From the NCBI GenBank assembly GCA_025800215.1, contig JAOXSC010000181.1, forward strand, positions 1-64,000: a stretch of 64,000 nt of DNA. The letters are read 5' to 3'. Shown piece by piece: positions 53,966 through 63,341 of the stretch. The notes beneath the pieces are model-generated. The model searched no databases. It was not told the DNA's origin and saw only the letters and a list, made by a program, of their open reading frames with translations. The DNA is from Marinibacterium sp. (GTDB taxonomy: Bacteria; Pseudomonadota; Alphaproteobacteria; Rhodobacterales; Rhodobacteraceae). The position numbers were made by a program, and so were the translations under genes. Each line of letters begins with the position of its first letter. Position 1 is the stretch's first letter.

Positions 53966-54967
53966 CTACTGACGGGTCGTGCCAAAGGCACCGACATAGG
54001 TGATGCCGTCACTGGTGCTGGTCTGGAATGTCCCGCCCAGCTCTTCAGCATTGGGCCCATAGAACCGGCCATCTGCCGAGCCGGCGACCCCCGCTCCGCT
54101 GACAGCCGCACTGAACGTGTTGCCGCTGACCCTGCCGCTGCCGGACAGGTCAAGATCGGGGACCGGCACCAGACCGCCTCCGGTGAAGGGCCCAACGACC
54201 GTGTTGGTGGTATTGAAGGTCACTGCGTTAAAGTCCGTTTCGATTTCCGCCTCGGCGAAAACATCGAATTCTGCGCCACTGCGCCCCACCGCATAGCCGA
54301 CGCTTTCGCCGGAATAGCGTGCGGTGGTTCCGCTCGGCATCTTGCTTGCGTGGGTGCGCGATCCGAACGATCCGACACCGGCCACCTGCTCGGGCGTTCC
54401 CAGGCGGGTCTGCCAACTGCCAAAGGTCTGATACTGCAAAGGCTTGTCTTGCTTGCCTTTCGAAAAAAACGCCCAGCGTTTGCCGCTGTTTGTTCGAACA
54501 GACACGGCACGATCGGTCACGGTGGCGCTATCTTTGCCGGTTGCCGACGAATCAAAGCGCGTCGTCCCGTCGGATGCCTTTACTGACAGAATGCCACTGT
54601 CCGGATCAGTATCCGCAAACCCTCGGATCACAAGCGAACTTCTTTCCGGATTGCGCACCGCAACCAAAGAGGTCGGGCCCGGTTTTGCCACTGTGACGGC
54701 GCGCCCCGGGATGGTTTGGTTTTCGACCCCTTCGCCAGCAACGGCAAAGCCGGCCCGCTCGACCGGCGGCAGAGGGGGCGGGGGCGGGGGCGTGGGCGCA
54801 GATGCACGGGCGGTCGTGGGCGCAGACCTAGTCGACACGCTCGGCGCATCATCATCGCCGCCACCGCCGCCGCCACAGGCCGACACCGCCCCAACCAGAG
54901 CAATCAACGCCACCGCACGCCAGGGCCGGGCGGGTCCAAAGATCTTGCGTGTCGAAGTCACTTCCAT
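53966..54967 (-). CDS. TbpB-like surface lipoprotein 1
   Basis: A 333-residue paralogue of the next gene. The signal peptide ends in GAVSAC, the lipid cysteine followed by polyglycine. A Ser/Thr/Ala- and proline-rich linker (PTPPPPPPLPPVE) may span the periplasm or surface layer. The C-terminal barrel has SGNTFSAAVSGAGVAG, GRFYGPNAEELGGTF and VGAFGTTRQ. The handle-like middle shares QYQTFGSWQTRLG and ARYSGESVGYAVG with HQTFGAWVTGLG and AVYSGDSVGVGV of the second lipoprotein. Start chosen at 54967, 8 bases after AAGGGA. It lies between the Slam-like gene and its paralogue, 44-47 bases from each. Confidence 0.86.
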   Translation of the reverse strand: MEVTSTRKIFGPARPWRAVALIALVGAVSACGGGGGGDDDAPSVSTRSAPTTARASAPTPPPPPPLPPVERAGFAVAGEGVENQTIPGRAVTVAKPGPTSLVAVRNPERSSLVIRGFADTDPDSGILSVKASDGTTRFDSSATGKDSATVTDRAVSVRTNSGKRWAFFSKGKQDKPLQYQTFGSWQTRLGTPEQVAGVGSFGSRTHASKMPSGTTARYSGESVGYAVGRSGAEFDVFAEAEIETDFNAVTFNTTNTVVGPFTGGGLVPVPDLDLSGSGRVSGNTFSAAVSGAGVAGSADGRFYGPNAEELGGTFQTSTSDGITYVGAFGTTRQ

Positions 54968-55014
54968 CTTCAATTCCCTTCTCTTGCTCAAAATCATCAT
55001 CACAATCGGAGCGA

Positions 55015-56289
55015 TCAGAACCGCCGCTCCAACCCGAGGGCCAGATCGACCTCGTCATAGCTGAAGGCCTCGATCCCCGAATTCACCCGCCGATAGGACA
55101 GGGACGCAAAGGGGGTGAAGGCACGCGCCACGAACCAGTCGGTCTTTTCCACCCGCAGGCTGGCGCCATAGCCCAGTTCATCAGGATCATCGGTAAACAG
55201 CGGGCTGGGGCGGTCAAAGCGGCGCTGCTCGACAAAGACCCGCGGGCGCAGCGTCACGCCAAAGCCGATATCGGCCTGACCGAACACCGCAAGACCCAGC
55301 CGGCTATAATCTTCCAGCTCATAGGGGACATCCTTGTCTTCGGCATAGACCGACACGCCCACCACACCGGTGCCACCCACCGCGCGGCGATAGCCAAGCT
55401 CGCCAATCCACAGATCGCCGTCTTCGTCATCGCGCTGCCGGTTGTCGAGCCGGTTATAGGACAGCACGCCAAAGGCCGACTGCCCCTAAGACCACCGATG
55501 TTCGCCGGTCACCCGCAGTCCGACCCGGTCCTGATACTGATCACCGCGCACAAAGCGCGTGCCGGCTGTCAGCGCGGTATCCAGCGTGGTGCGGTTGCGC
55601 ACATAGCGCAGGCCCGCCGCCGCAGACAGGCGGTGATCGTCATAGTCGCTGCCCGGACCTTCTTCGAAATCGGCCGCCAGGGTGGCAAAGCCCAGGGCCT
55701 GCGCCCGTTCGCCCGAGAGCGCGGCAAGGGGCGCGCGCAGCGTCACATCCACAGCGCCGCGCAGGCCAAGCCGGGTGTCGCTGTCACGCTCAAGCTCGAA
55801 CGGCAGCTCGACCCCGCCAAAGCCCAGGCGGATCTCGTCGGTGTCATAGTTGCGCGCGTCCCCCAGCCGGGCCAGTGCGATCCGTGCGTTCCATTCAACG
55901 CCACGCCGCGCATCAATGGCCCGGATGTAGATCAGCACATTGCTGCGCACCTCGTCGGGGATGTCGGCCGACAGCACGACAAAGAACTCCTGCCGCGCCC
56001 GCGCCCATTCTTCAGCTTCGAAATAGGCGCGTGCCAGTTCCAGCCGGACCCGAATCAGACCGGGGTCGAGCGCCAGAATCGCGGTCAGCTCGCGGATGGC
56101 AAATTGCGGGTCCCCCCGGTCGAGCGCATCGAGCGCCACCAGAAAGCGCGCTTCGATCTGTTCAGCGGCAACAGCGGTGGTGGGCTCTGCCTGCGCCAAT
56201 GCAACCTGTGGCGCATTACTGCACAAAAGAACCAAGCCAACCGACGAAAGAAAACGGAACAGGCCACGATTGATCACCGAACATGCCAC
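55015..56289 (-). pseudogene. Slam-type outer membrane protein interrupted by an in-frame TAG
   Basis: One reading frame of 425 codons carries a signal peptide (LVLLCSNAPQVALAQ), an N-terminal TPR-like domain (DRGDPQFAIRELTAILALDP, RLELARAYFEAEEWARARQEF) and a DUF560-type beta-barrel ending in LGLERRF, the layout of surface lipoprotein assembly modulators (Slam). A single TAG at 55486-55488, after GEHRWS, splits it into 267 and 147 residues; the frame resumes without shift as GQSAFGVLSYNRLD. The second part lacks its own ribosome-binding site. Either the gene is recently inactivated, is read through, or the base is an error. The start is a GTG at 56289. It heads the three-gene lipoprotein cassette. 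Confidence 0.85.
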
Positions 56290-56390
56290 ACATGATAATT
56301 AACCTTATTGCAGTCATTTCACAGGTCCGTGACGAGCACCAGAGCCTGCAGCGCTTTTGCGTCAATGACGTGCAGGCAGAGCACATATTG

Positions 56391-56402
56391 AACCGTTCGG
56401 TT
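56391..56402. promoter_or_regulatory. Candidate TetR operator between slam and tetR
   Basis: AACCG-TT-CGGTT is a 12-base inverted repeat in the divergent region, 66 bases before the TetR start and 102 bases from the Slam-like start. This size and symmetry suit a TetR-family dimer, which often binds its own promoter and a divergent target. Confidence 0.5.
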
Positions 56403-56467
56403 TAGATGAACCTTGTTTCCTGCCCCCCCGGCAGTGTATGCCGGTCGGTGGTAAGAGTGAGGCGGAT

Positions 56468-57085
56468 ATGACCCAGACCACATCCATCCTGCGTACCGGC
56501 CGCAAGTTCGATCAGGTCCTGAGCGGCGCACGCAAAGTGTTCATCGCCGACGGGTTCGAAGGGGCCAGCGTGGACGATATCGCCCGCGCCGCAGGGGTGT
56601 CGAAGGCCACGCTTTATAGCTATTTTCCGGACAAACGGCTGCTTTTTGTCGAAGTCGCCCGCGTCGAATGCGAACGCATGTCCGAAGAGATCATGGCCCA
56701 GATCGACGAAACCCGCCCCGCCCGCGAAGGGCTTGGCATCGCGGCACGTGCGCTGACGGGGTTTCTGGTCACCGGGTTTGCGCAAGAGCTGTTCCGGATC
56801 TGCGTGGCCGAAAGCAAACGCTTTCCCGACCTGGGCCGCGCCTTTTTCGAAAACGGCCCGAATGAAGGCTGCAACCGTCTGGCGGCCTATTTCGAAAAGA
56901 TGACGGCGCGGGGCGAATTGACGATCGACGACATTCCGCTGGCCGCCGAACAGTTTTCCGAATTGTGCAAGGTAAAGCTGTGGCAACGGGCCCTGTTCGG
57001 GATCCAGACCGAATTCACCCAAGCCGAAGTCGTCTATGTCGCCGATCATGCGGTCGACATGTTTCTGGCACGCTATGGCACCTGA
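56468..57085 (+). CDS. TetR/AcrR family transcriptional regulator
   Basis: A 205-residue repressor-type regulator. The helix-turn-helix is classical: KVFIADGFEGASVDDIARAAGVSKATLYSYFPDKRLLF (residues ~20-57). The helical C-terminal domain (ALTGFLVTGFAQELFRICVAESKRFPDLGRAFFENGP) matches the TetR C-terminal group seen in AefR-like regulators; its ligand is unknown. ATG at 56468 follows GTGAGGCGG. It is divergent from the Slam/lipoprotein unit and convergent with adhC, so the former is the more likely target; glutathione-dependent formaldehyde oxidation cannot be excluded. Confidence 0.92.
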   Translation: MTQTTSILRTGRKFDQVLSGARKVFIADGFEGASVDDIARAAGVSKATLYSYFPDKRLLFVEVARVECERMSEEIMAQIDETRPAREGLGIAARALTGFLVTGFAQELFRICVAESKRFPDLGRAFFENGPNEGCNRLAAYFEKMTARGELTIDDIPLAAEQFSELCKVKLWQRALFGIQTEFTQAEVVYVADHAVDMFLARYGT

Positions 57086-57140
57086 AACGGATGGGGCGGC
57101 AGGGCAAGCGCCCCGCCACCCCTGATGTGACATGCGATCC

Positions 57141-57163
57141 CTGCGCCATCCCGGATGGCGCAG
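57141..57163 (-). terminator. Hairpin downstream of class III alcohol dehydrogenase
   Basis: CTGCGCCATC-CCG-GATGGCGCAG is a perfect 10-bp stem ending 6 bases beyond the dehydrogenase stop. It lacks a T-tract on either strand, but its position between convergent genes fits transcript ends. Confidence 0.5.
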
Positions 57164-57169
57164 GAGGCA

Positions 57170-58306
<1,137 letters not shown>

Positions 58307-58517
58307 GGGTTTTCCTTCCTGTGAATTGGGATGCGACCCTGAGCCAATCGGCGCGCGATTTCAACCGCCACGCGGTGCCAAGGCCCGGCTCCACCCCTGA
58401 AATGATGCTTTGAAGTTTAGGCGGGCGTTATGTCGGTGGCTGCCCCCGATGCGTCGTGAAACCGGTCAAATGCGGCGATGTCTTGATTTGGACGCAAAAG
58501 GGCGCAACTCTGGGGGC

Positions 58518-58853
58518 ATGAACATGCAGACCCCGCCCTATCGCCCCGCACCACCACAGGTGGCCTTTGACCGGCGCGAGCTGTCGGTGATCCTGTCCGT
58601 TTACGGCCGCATGGTGGCGGCCGGGGAATGGCGTGATTACGGCATATCCACCTTGAGCGACATGGCCGTGTTTTCGGTGTTCCGCCGCACTGCCGAGCAC
58701 CCGCTTTACCGGATCGAAAAGCGCCCCAAACTGCGCAATCGCCAGGGGCAGTATTCGGTGGTGGGGATGGATGGGCAGATCCTCAAGCGTGGGCAGGATC
58801 TGAAGACCGTGTTGCGGGTGCTGGAGCGCAAACTGATCCGCGCCGTGGACTAG
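58518..58853 (+). CDS. DUF2794 domain protein
   Basis: A 111-residue cytosolic protein fitting DUF2794: FDRRELSVILSVYGRMVAAGEWRDYGI, DMAVFSVFRRTAEHPLYRIEKRP and QYSVVGMDGQILKRGQDL. The family is confined to alphaproteobacteria and uncharacterised. ATG at 58518 follows TGGGGGC; a second ATG two codons on is also possible. Single gene, divergent from the dehydrogenase. Confidence 0.9.
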   Translation: MNMQTPPYRPAPPQVAFDRRELSVILSVYGRMVAAGEWRDYGISTLSDMAVFSVFRRTAEHPLYRIEKRPKLRNRQGQYSVVGMDGQILKRGQDLKTVLRVLERKLIRAVD

Positions 58854-58880
58854 CCAGCCGGGACGCGGTGTGGTGGACGG

Positions 58881-58927
58881 CTGGGGCTCTGCCCCAGACC
58901 CCGAGGTATTTTTCGCCACAAAGAAAC
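58881..58927 (+). repeat. Dispersed-type palindromic element / terminator after DUF2794
   Basis: CTGGGGC-TCT-GCCCCAG is followed by ACCCCGAGGTATTTTTCGCC. The hairpin followed by a T-run can terminate the plus-strand DUF2794 transcript. The combination of a GGGGCTCTGCCCC core with a CCCCGAGGTATTTTT tail resembles a short element I recall as recurring between genes in roseobacter genomes; this is memory, not a search. Confidence 0.55.
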
Positions 58928-58940
58928 AGGGCGCGTTGCG

Positions 58941-59774
58941 TCAGGCAAAGCGGCGACGCGCGGTGACGGCGCCGAATTCGCGGGCAGCGATCCGGGTCAG
59001 GGCGGCGTCGAGCGGTTCAATGGCCACCGCCATGTGATGGGCATTGGCGTGGATCAGGGTATGGGCGTCAAGCATCAGACCCACATGCCCCTTCCAGCAG
59101 ATCACATCGCCGCGCAGGAGCGGTTCATCCTGGCCGATGTCGCGCCCGTGGCGGGCCTGCAGGTCGCTGTCGCGCGGGCAGTCGCGGCCGGCGGAATGCT
59201 GAGCAAGCTGCACAAGGCCCGAGCAGTCGATGCCAAACGCGCTGTCTCCGCCCCAGAGATAAGGGGTGCCCAGGAGCGTTTCGGCCACGGATGCAGGGTC
59301 GGGCGTGGTGGTGTCGACCGGCGCCACATGGGCCAGCGGGACGTATCCACCGGGCTCAAGCGCGAGGAAATCGCCCTGCGGGCGGCCCCGGATCAGGCTG
59401 CCAAGGCCAAGCATCGCGATTTCGGGGGATTTGATGTCGGGGGCGCTGTAGATGTGGCTGGCGCGCGCGGTGATCCGGTGACTGGGGGCCGGGCCGTCGG
59501 TCAGCTGCGCCGCGCGCAGATAGCCCACATAGCCATCCCCCGGATCAAAGCCGAAGGCCCAGCCATCGCGGGTGTCCAGCACCGTGAACGGCTGGCCGAA
59601 GCGCAGCTGCTTGTCGCGCGCGCCACCCGGCGCCGCGCAGAGATCCCCTGCGGGGACAGTGCAGTATCTGAGGCGGCCTTCGCTCCGCGCCGGGGCGGCA
59701 TCATCGGCGAGCGACACATGCGCGACATGCGCATTGGCGCGGTGAAAGCGGCGGTCGGGCGTCGGCCGGGTCAC
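58941..59774 (-). CDS. NlpC/P60 family cysteine peptidase with SH3-like domain
   Basis: A 277-residue cell-wall peptidase. An N-terminal bacterial SH3-like region (residues ~55-150, including LRFGQPFTVLDTRDGWAFGF) precedes an NlpC/P60 domain. Catalytic C184 is in GIDCSGLVQL, with H230 in GHVGLML and a third polar residue H242 in LIHANAHH. It should cleave gamma-D-Glu-diamino-acid bonds in murein peptides. No signal peptide is seen, so it may act on recycled muropeptides in the cytosol, which fits its 4-base overlap with a leucyl aminopeptidase gene. Confidence 0.92.
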   Translation of the reverse strand: MTRPTPDRRFHRANAHVAHVSLADDAAPARSEGRLRYCTVPAGDLCAAPGGARDKQLRFGQPFTVLDTRDGWAFGFDPGDGYVGYLRAAQLTDGPAPSHRITARASHIYSAPDIKSPEIAMLGLGSLIRGRPQGDFLALEPGGYVPLAHVAPVDTTTPDPASVAETLLGTPYLWGGDSAFGIDCSGLVQLAQHSAGRDCPRDSDLQARHGRDIGQDEPLLRGDVICWKGHVGLMLDAHTLIHANAHHMAVAIEPLDAALTRIAAREFGAVTARRRFA

Positions 59775-61171
59775 AGCGACAGCAGTCCGGGCAGCGCATC
59801 CAGTACGGCGCGGGCCCCCTGCCCCACGCCGCCTTTTGGCCGGGCCGGGGCCGCCGAGGGCTGCCAGCCGTAAATGTCGAAATGCACATAATCGGCCGTG
59901 TCGACCACAAAGCGGCGCAGGAACAGGGCCGCGGTGATCGAGCCAGCAAACCCGCCCGCCGGTGCGTTGTCGAGATCGGCAATGCCGGGTTCGATCATCG
60001 GCTCATAGGGATCGTGAAAGGGCATGCGCCAGACCGGGTCGGCGACATCTTCGCCTGCCTTTGCGATCTGGGCGGCCGGCGCGTCGCCCGTGCTGTAGAA
60101 AGGCGCAAGATCGGGCCCCACCGCCACCCGTGCCGCGCCGGTCAGCGTGGCCATGGAGATGATGAGGTCGGGCTTGCCTTCATCCGCGAGCGCCAGCGCG
60201 TCGGCCAGCACCAGACGGCCTTCGGCGTCGGTATTGTTGATCTCGACCGTCAGCCCGTTGCGGGCGGTCAGGATGTCGCCGGGCCGGAAGGCCGATCCCG
60301 AGACCGCGTTTTCCACCGCCGGGATCAGCACGCGCAATTGCACCGGCAGATCCAGCGCCATGATCATGCGCGCCAGCCCAAGCACCGTGGCCGCGCCACC
60401 CATGTCCTTTTTCATGAGCCCCATGGATCCGCCCGGTTTGAGGTTGAGCCCGCCGGTGTCGAAACACACGCCCTTGCCCACCAGCGCCAGAACCGGGCCG
60501 CTGTTCCCCCAATGCATGTCGATCAGGCGCGGCGCACGTGCGGCCGCCCGGCCCACCGCGTGGATCATCGGAAAATTGCCATCCAGCAAAGCATCGCCCT
60601 GGGTGACCTCGATCCTGGCGCCGAAATCGGCGGCCAGATCCCGCGCCGCCTGTTCCAGCGCGTCGGGCCCCATGTCACTGGCCGGGGTGTTGATCAGATC
60701 ACGGGTCAGGCCCTCGCCCGCGGCGATGGCTTCGATCCGGTCGGCGTCGATCCCGTCAGGCGCCACAAGCTGCGCGCTGCCGCCCGCTGCCCCGGTTCCC
60801 GCGCGATAGCGGTCGAACCGGTAGCCCGCCAGCAGCCAACCCAGGGCTTCGACCGAAAGGTCAAGCCCGCCATCGCTTTCCAGCCGGTAGATCCCGGCGG
60901 GCAGCCGGGCCGCCCCCTGGGCCAGCACGAACCGGCCGCGACGGCGCTGCGCCGGTGTCCCGATGCCCAGAAGGGCCATGGCAGGCGCACCATGATCACC
61001 AGGCACCAGCAGCGCCGCGCCTTTGGCTGCGGCAAAGCCGTTGGCCGCCACCCAGGCGCGGACCTGCGGCGTCTGATCGGCCAGAAACCCATCAAGCGTG
61101 TCAGGGTCCAGCACGTGAACCGGAATGACATCGGCATCAGAGGGATCGGGGCGGGCAAAGCTCAGGCGCAT
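59771..61171 (-). CDS. M17 leucyl aminopeptidase family protein
   Basis: A 466-residue dizinc aminopeptidase of family M17. The metal and substrate residues lie in LVGKGVCFDTGGLNLKPG and MKKDMGGAATVLG, and the family signature NTDAEGRLVLADALA is intact. NTPASDMGP links the N-terminal domain to the catalytic one. It should release N-terminal residues from peptides in the cytosol, perhaps following the NlpC/P60 enzyme that overlaps its end by 4 bases in a murein-peptide recycling pair. Confidence 0.95.
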   Translation of the reverse strand: MRLSFARPDPSDADVIPVHVLDPDTLDGFLADQTPQVRAWVAANGFAAAKGAALLVPGDHGAPAMALLGIGTPAQRRRGRFVLAQGAARLPAGIYRLESDGGLDLSVEALGWLLAGYRFDRYRAGTGAAGGSAQLVAPDGIDADRIEAIAAGEGLTRDLINTPASDMGPDALEQAARDLAADFGARIEVTQGDALLDGNFPMIHAVGRAAARAPRLIDMHWGNSGPVLALVGKGVCFDTGGLNLKPGGSMGLMKKDMGGAATVLGLARMIMALDLPVQLRVLIPAVENAVSGSAFRPGDILTARNGLTVEINNTDAEGRLVLADALALADEGKPDLIISMATLTGAARVAVGPDLAPFYSTGDAPAAQIAKAGEDVADPVWRMPFHDPYEPMIEPGIADLDNAPAGGFAGSITAALFLRRFVVDTADYVHFDIYGWQPSAAPARPKGGVGQGARAVLDALPGLLSL

Positions 61172-61265
61172 GGATTGGTCCTTGGAACACGGGCATTTGG
61201 GGCAGCCTAACGCGTTTCAGCGCCGCTTTGAATCCCCCCGTGGCCCGGTCATGCCGCCCGCAGGA

Positions 61266-61649
61266 TCAGACCGACAGATCCTGCAGATCCCACACCGCCG
61301 TCAATGAGCGTTCACCAATGCGGATCAACCGGCTGAGCGTGGCGGCCAGCGCCACCCGGTCGCCTGCATCAATCGTCAGCGTCACATCGCGCGCCACCCG
61401 CGCCAGCGCCGCCATGCCAACCTGTTCGGCGATCGCAATCAGCGTGCGCGCATTCTTGCGCAGCGGTCCAAAATCGGCTGACACGTACATCTCCTGACAC
61501 TGGCTCAGGCGCACGGCGAGCTCTTCGATGGCGCGGCAGATCACATCCTCGGCCGCGCTTTCACCCAATTGTCTGTACAACATTCCAAGACGGTCCGGAT
61601 CCACACGCACGGGTTCGTCCCGACCAAACACGACGACATCTGCCACCAC
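61266..61649 (-). CDS. Hpt-like protein lacking the phosphoryl histidine
   Basis: A 127-residue all-helical protein. Residues 65-90 align by eye with the histidine phosphotransfer (Hpt) signature, H-x-L-K-G-x-A-x-x-hydrophobic-G-x-x-x-L, but the histidine position is R68 (RTLIAIAEQVGMAAL). The four-helix length fits an Hpt domain. A phosphotransfer role is thus unlikely; it may bind a response regulator or kinase without transfer. I do not recognise a named family. It is divergent from an outer membrane protein gene. Confidence 0.72.
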   Translation of the reverse strand: MVADVVVFGRDEPVRVDPDRLGMLYRQLGESAAEDVICRAIEELAVRLSQCQEMYVSADFGPLRKNARTLIAIAEQVGMAALARVARDVTLTIDAGDRVALAATLSRLIRIGERSLTAVWDLQDLSV

Positions 61650-61833
61650 TTAATACCCTTTCTCACTTGCCCCCACGGCGATGGCACCCTGCACCACGAC
61701 ATCTTTTCAAAACGTTTCGCACCCCCGGCCATCTTGTTCGAATTGTCCGGGACGGCCGGATCATTTCGAGCATCCCCCGCAGCCCGCCAATCCGAGGCTT
61801 TGCAGCCCGGCGCTTTCGCGCTAGGCCTGCTGC

Positions 61834-62808
61834 ATGAGACTCCTCGCTCCAATCGCCCTGCTGATCATACTGATCGCAGCACAGACCCCCATTCGCGCCG
61901 ACGCCCAGGCCTTTGACCGCGACAGCGGCGATGTGTTCGGACGGCTTATTCGGGAAAACGCGGAAGGGGCGCTGGCGCTTTACGGGCTGGCCGCCCTGCC
62001 CGACGACAGCGCCAGTACGCTGCTGCTGGATACTGGCAACGACCCCAACCGAAACTATGACTTTCAGGGCTCGCAACTGGGCGGAGGGTTTGCGCTGTCC
62101 GAGAGCTTTCCGCTCTATCTGGAAGGGTATCTCGCCTATAACCGGTTTGATCCGGTGCTGTTCCTGTCCGATCAGGGCACCACATCCCGGATCCCGCTGA
62201 AATGGACATCCATAGCCGCCACCGGGGGCATCGGCTGGCAGTTTGATCTGGGCGAATACTGGACTCTGCGGCCGCTGGCGCATCTGTCGCTGGGCCGGAT
62301 CCAGAGCGACACATCCATCGGCGCCACCGTGATCGCCGACCGGCTGGGGTTCGAAGACGCGTCGTTTCTTGAAGGCGGCGGTGTCACCGTGGGGGGCTAT
62401 GGCGCGTCGCTCGCGCTGTCCTACAACCGGCGCCTGCCCAGCGATCACGAGGTGGACGCGTCGCTGCGCTATACCTATCTGGAACTCAAGCCGATCGCGG
62501 GTGACAGCGACCTCATTGCCACGGCCCGCGCCGAAACAACCGCGCTGTGGACGCGCTATCGCTATCCCACCGGGGCCGACCTGTGGAACCGCCCGGTGCG
62601 TGGGGTGGTGGATTTTTCCGCCTCGTACCTGTCGGGGGATCAGGGCCCGGCACTTGGCACCGACTGGCTGGCGCGCGTGGGCGTGGGGATGGAGGTCGAC
62701 CTGACCGAAACCTGGGTTCCCTGGGCAACCACCACCCGCCTGATGATCCGCTTTACCAAGGGCGAGGATGTGGAAGGGTATTCGATCGGGCTGGGGGTGA
62801 GTTTCTAG
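61834..62808 (+). CDS. Outer membrane beta-barrel protein of unknown function
   Basis: A 324-residue exported protein. The signal peptide ends near RADAQA/FD. An N-terminal helical segment (GDVFGRLIRENAEGALALYGLAALPDD) leads into regularly spaced amphipathic strands (e.g. FPLYLEGYLAYNRF, VGVGMEVDLTETWVPW). The last residues are GLGVSF with a terminal phenylalanine, the hallmark of BAM substrates. The strands resemble autotransporter-like barrels but no passenger domain is present. Function unknown; monocistronic. Confidence 0.82.
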   Translation: MRLLAPIALLIILIAAQTPIRADAQAFDRDSGDVFGRLIRENAEGALALYGLAALPDDSASTLLLDTGNDPNRNYDFQGSQLGGGFALSESFPLYLEGYLAYNRFDPVLFLSDQGTTSRIPLKWTSIAATGGIGWQFDLGEYWTLRPLAHLSLGRIQSDTSIGATVIADRLGFEDASFLEGGGVTVGGYGASLALSYNRRLPSDHEVDASLRYTYLELKPIAGDSDLIATARAETTALWTRYRYPTGADLWNRPVRGVVDFSASYLSGDQGPALGTDWLARVGVGMEVDLTETWVPWATTTRLMIRFTKGEDVEGYSIGLGVSF

Positions 62809-62894
62809 GGCGGATGAACGGTCCGAAGCGGCCAGCTTATGCAGGCGCTATGCGCCGACGCATCGAACGCGCCAGGTTCAGTCATCGCCAACGG

Positions 62895-63341
62895 CTACGT
62901 ATGTTTCAGCGGCGCAGGGCAAACCTTGTGGTGCGGATCAAACCACAGAATGCGCATGTACTGTGGGCGATGAACGCAAAAGACCCGGCAGGTCCCAGTC
63001 AAGCGAATGGAATAGAGAGAGTCCAAATCATCAAGCTCGATATCCGAGAGCCTCGTCTGGGCATCTTTTGAGAGACGGTCGGTCGGGATAAAGTGGCAAC
63101 CGCGCTGCCTTTGCTCTGTTTCGGACATCGTTTCAATATCGGCAAGCGACTTCACAACGGCCTTAAATTCTTCCCCGTCAGAGAGCAGTGACCAGGCAAA
63201 CGGACCCCCTTGATCGGCTGCATTGAACCGCCATGAGATGACCCCACCTCGGAATGACGGCGGCTCGGCGACTATGCGCGGCTCCTTTTTCGGATTCGGA
63301 CTGACTTTTACCTTTGGCGACTTGCTCTTCTTTCGCGCCAT
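62895..63341 (-). CDS. Putative toxin of a Panacea toxin-antitoxin pair
   Basis: A 148-residue basic-N-terminal protein (MARKKSKSPKVKVSPNPKK) that directly follows a Panacea-domain antitoxin gene, sharing one base with it (TGATG). Its C-terminal part, LYSIRLTGTCRVFCVHRPQYMRILWFDPHHKVCP, has the strand pattern and WFDPxH ending of small proteins regularly found beside Panacea antitoxins, which look RelE/ParE-like. Toxic activity (probably on RNA) is inferred from the pairing. Base composition around it is a little less GC-rich than the neighbours, in keeping with acquisition by transfer. Confidence 0.7.
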   Translation of the reverse strand: MARKKSKSPKVKVSPNPKKEPRIVAEPPSFRGGVISWRFNAADQGGPFAWSLLSDGEEFKAVVKSLADIETMSETEQRQRGCHFIPTDRLSKDAQTRLSDIELDDLDSLYSIRLTGTCRVFCVHRPQYMRILWFDPHHKVCPAPLKHT

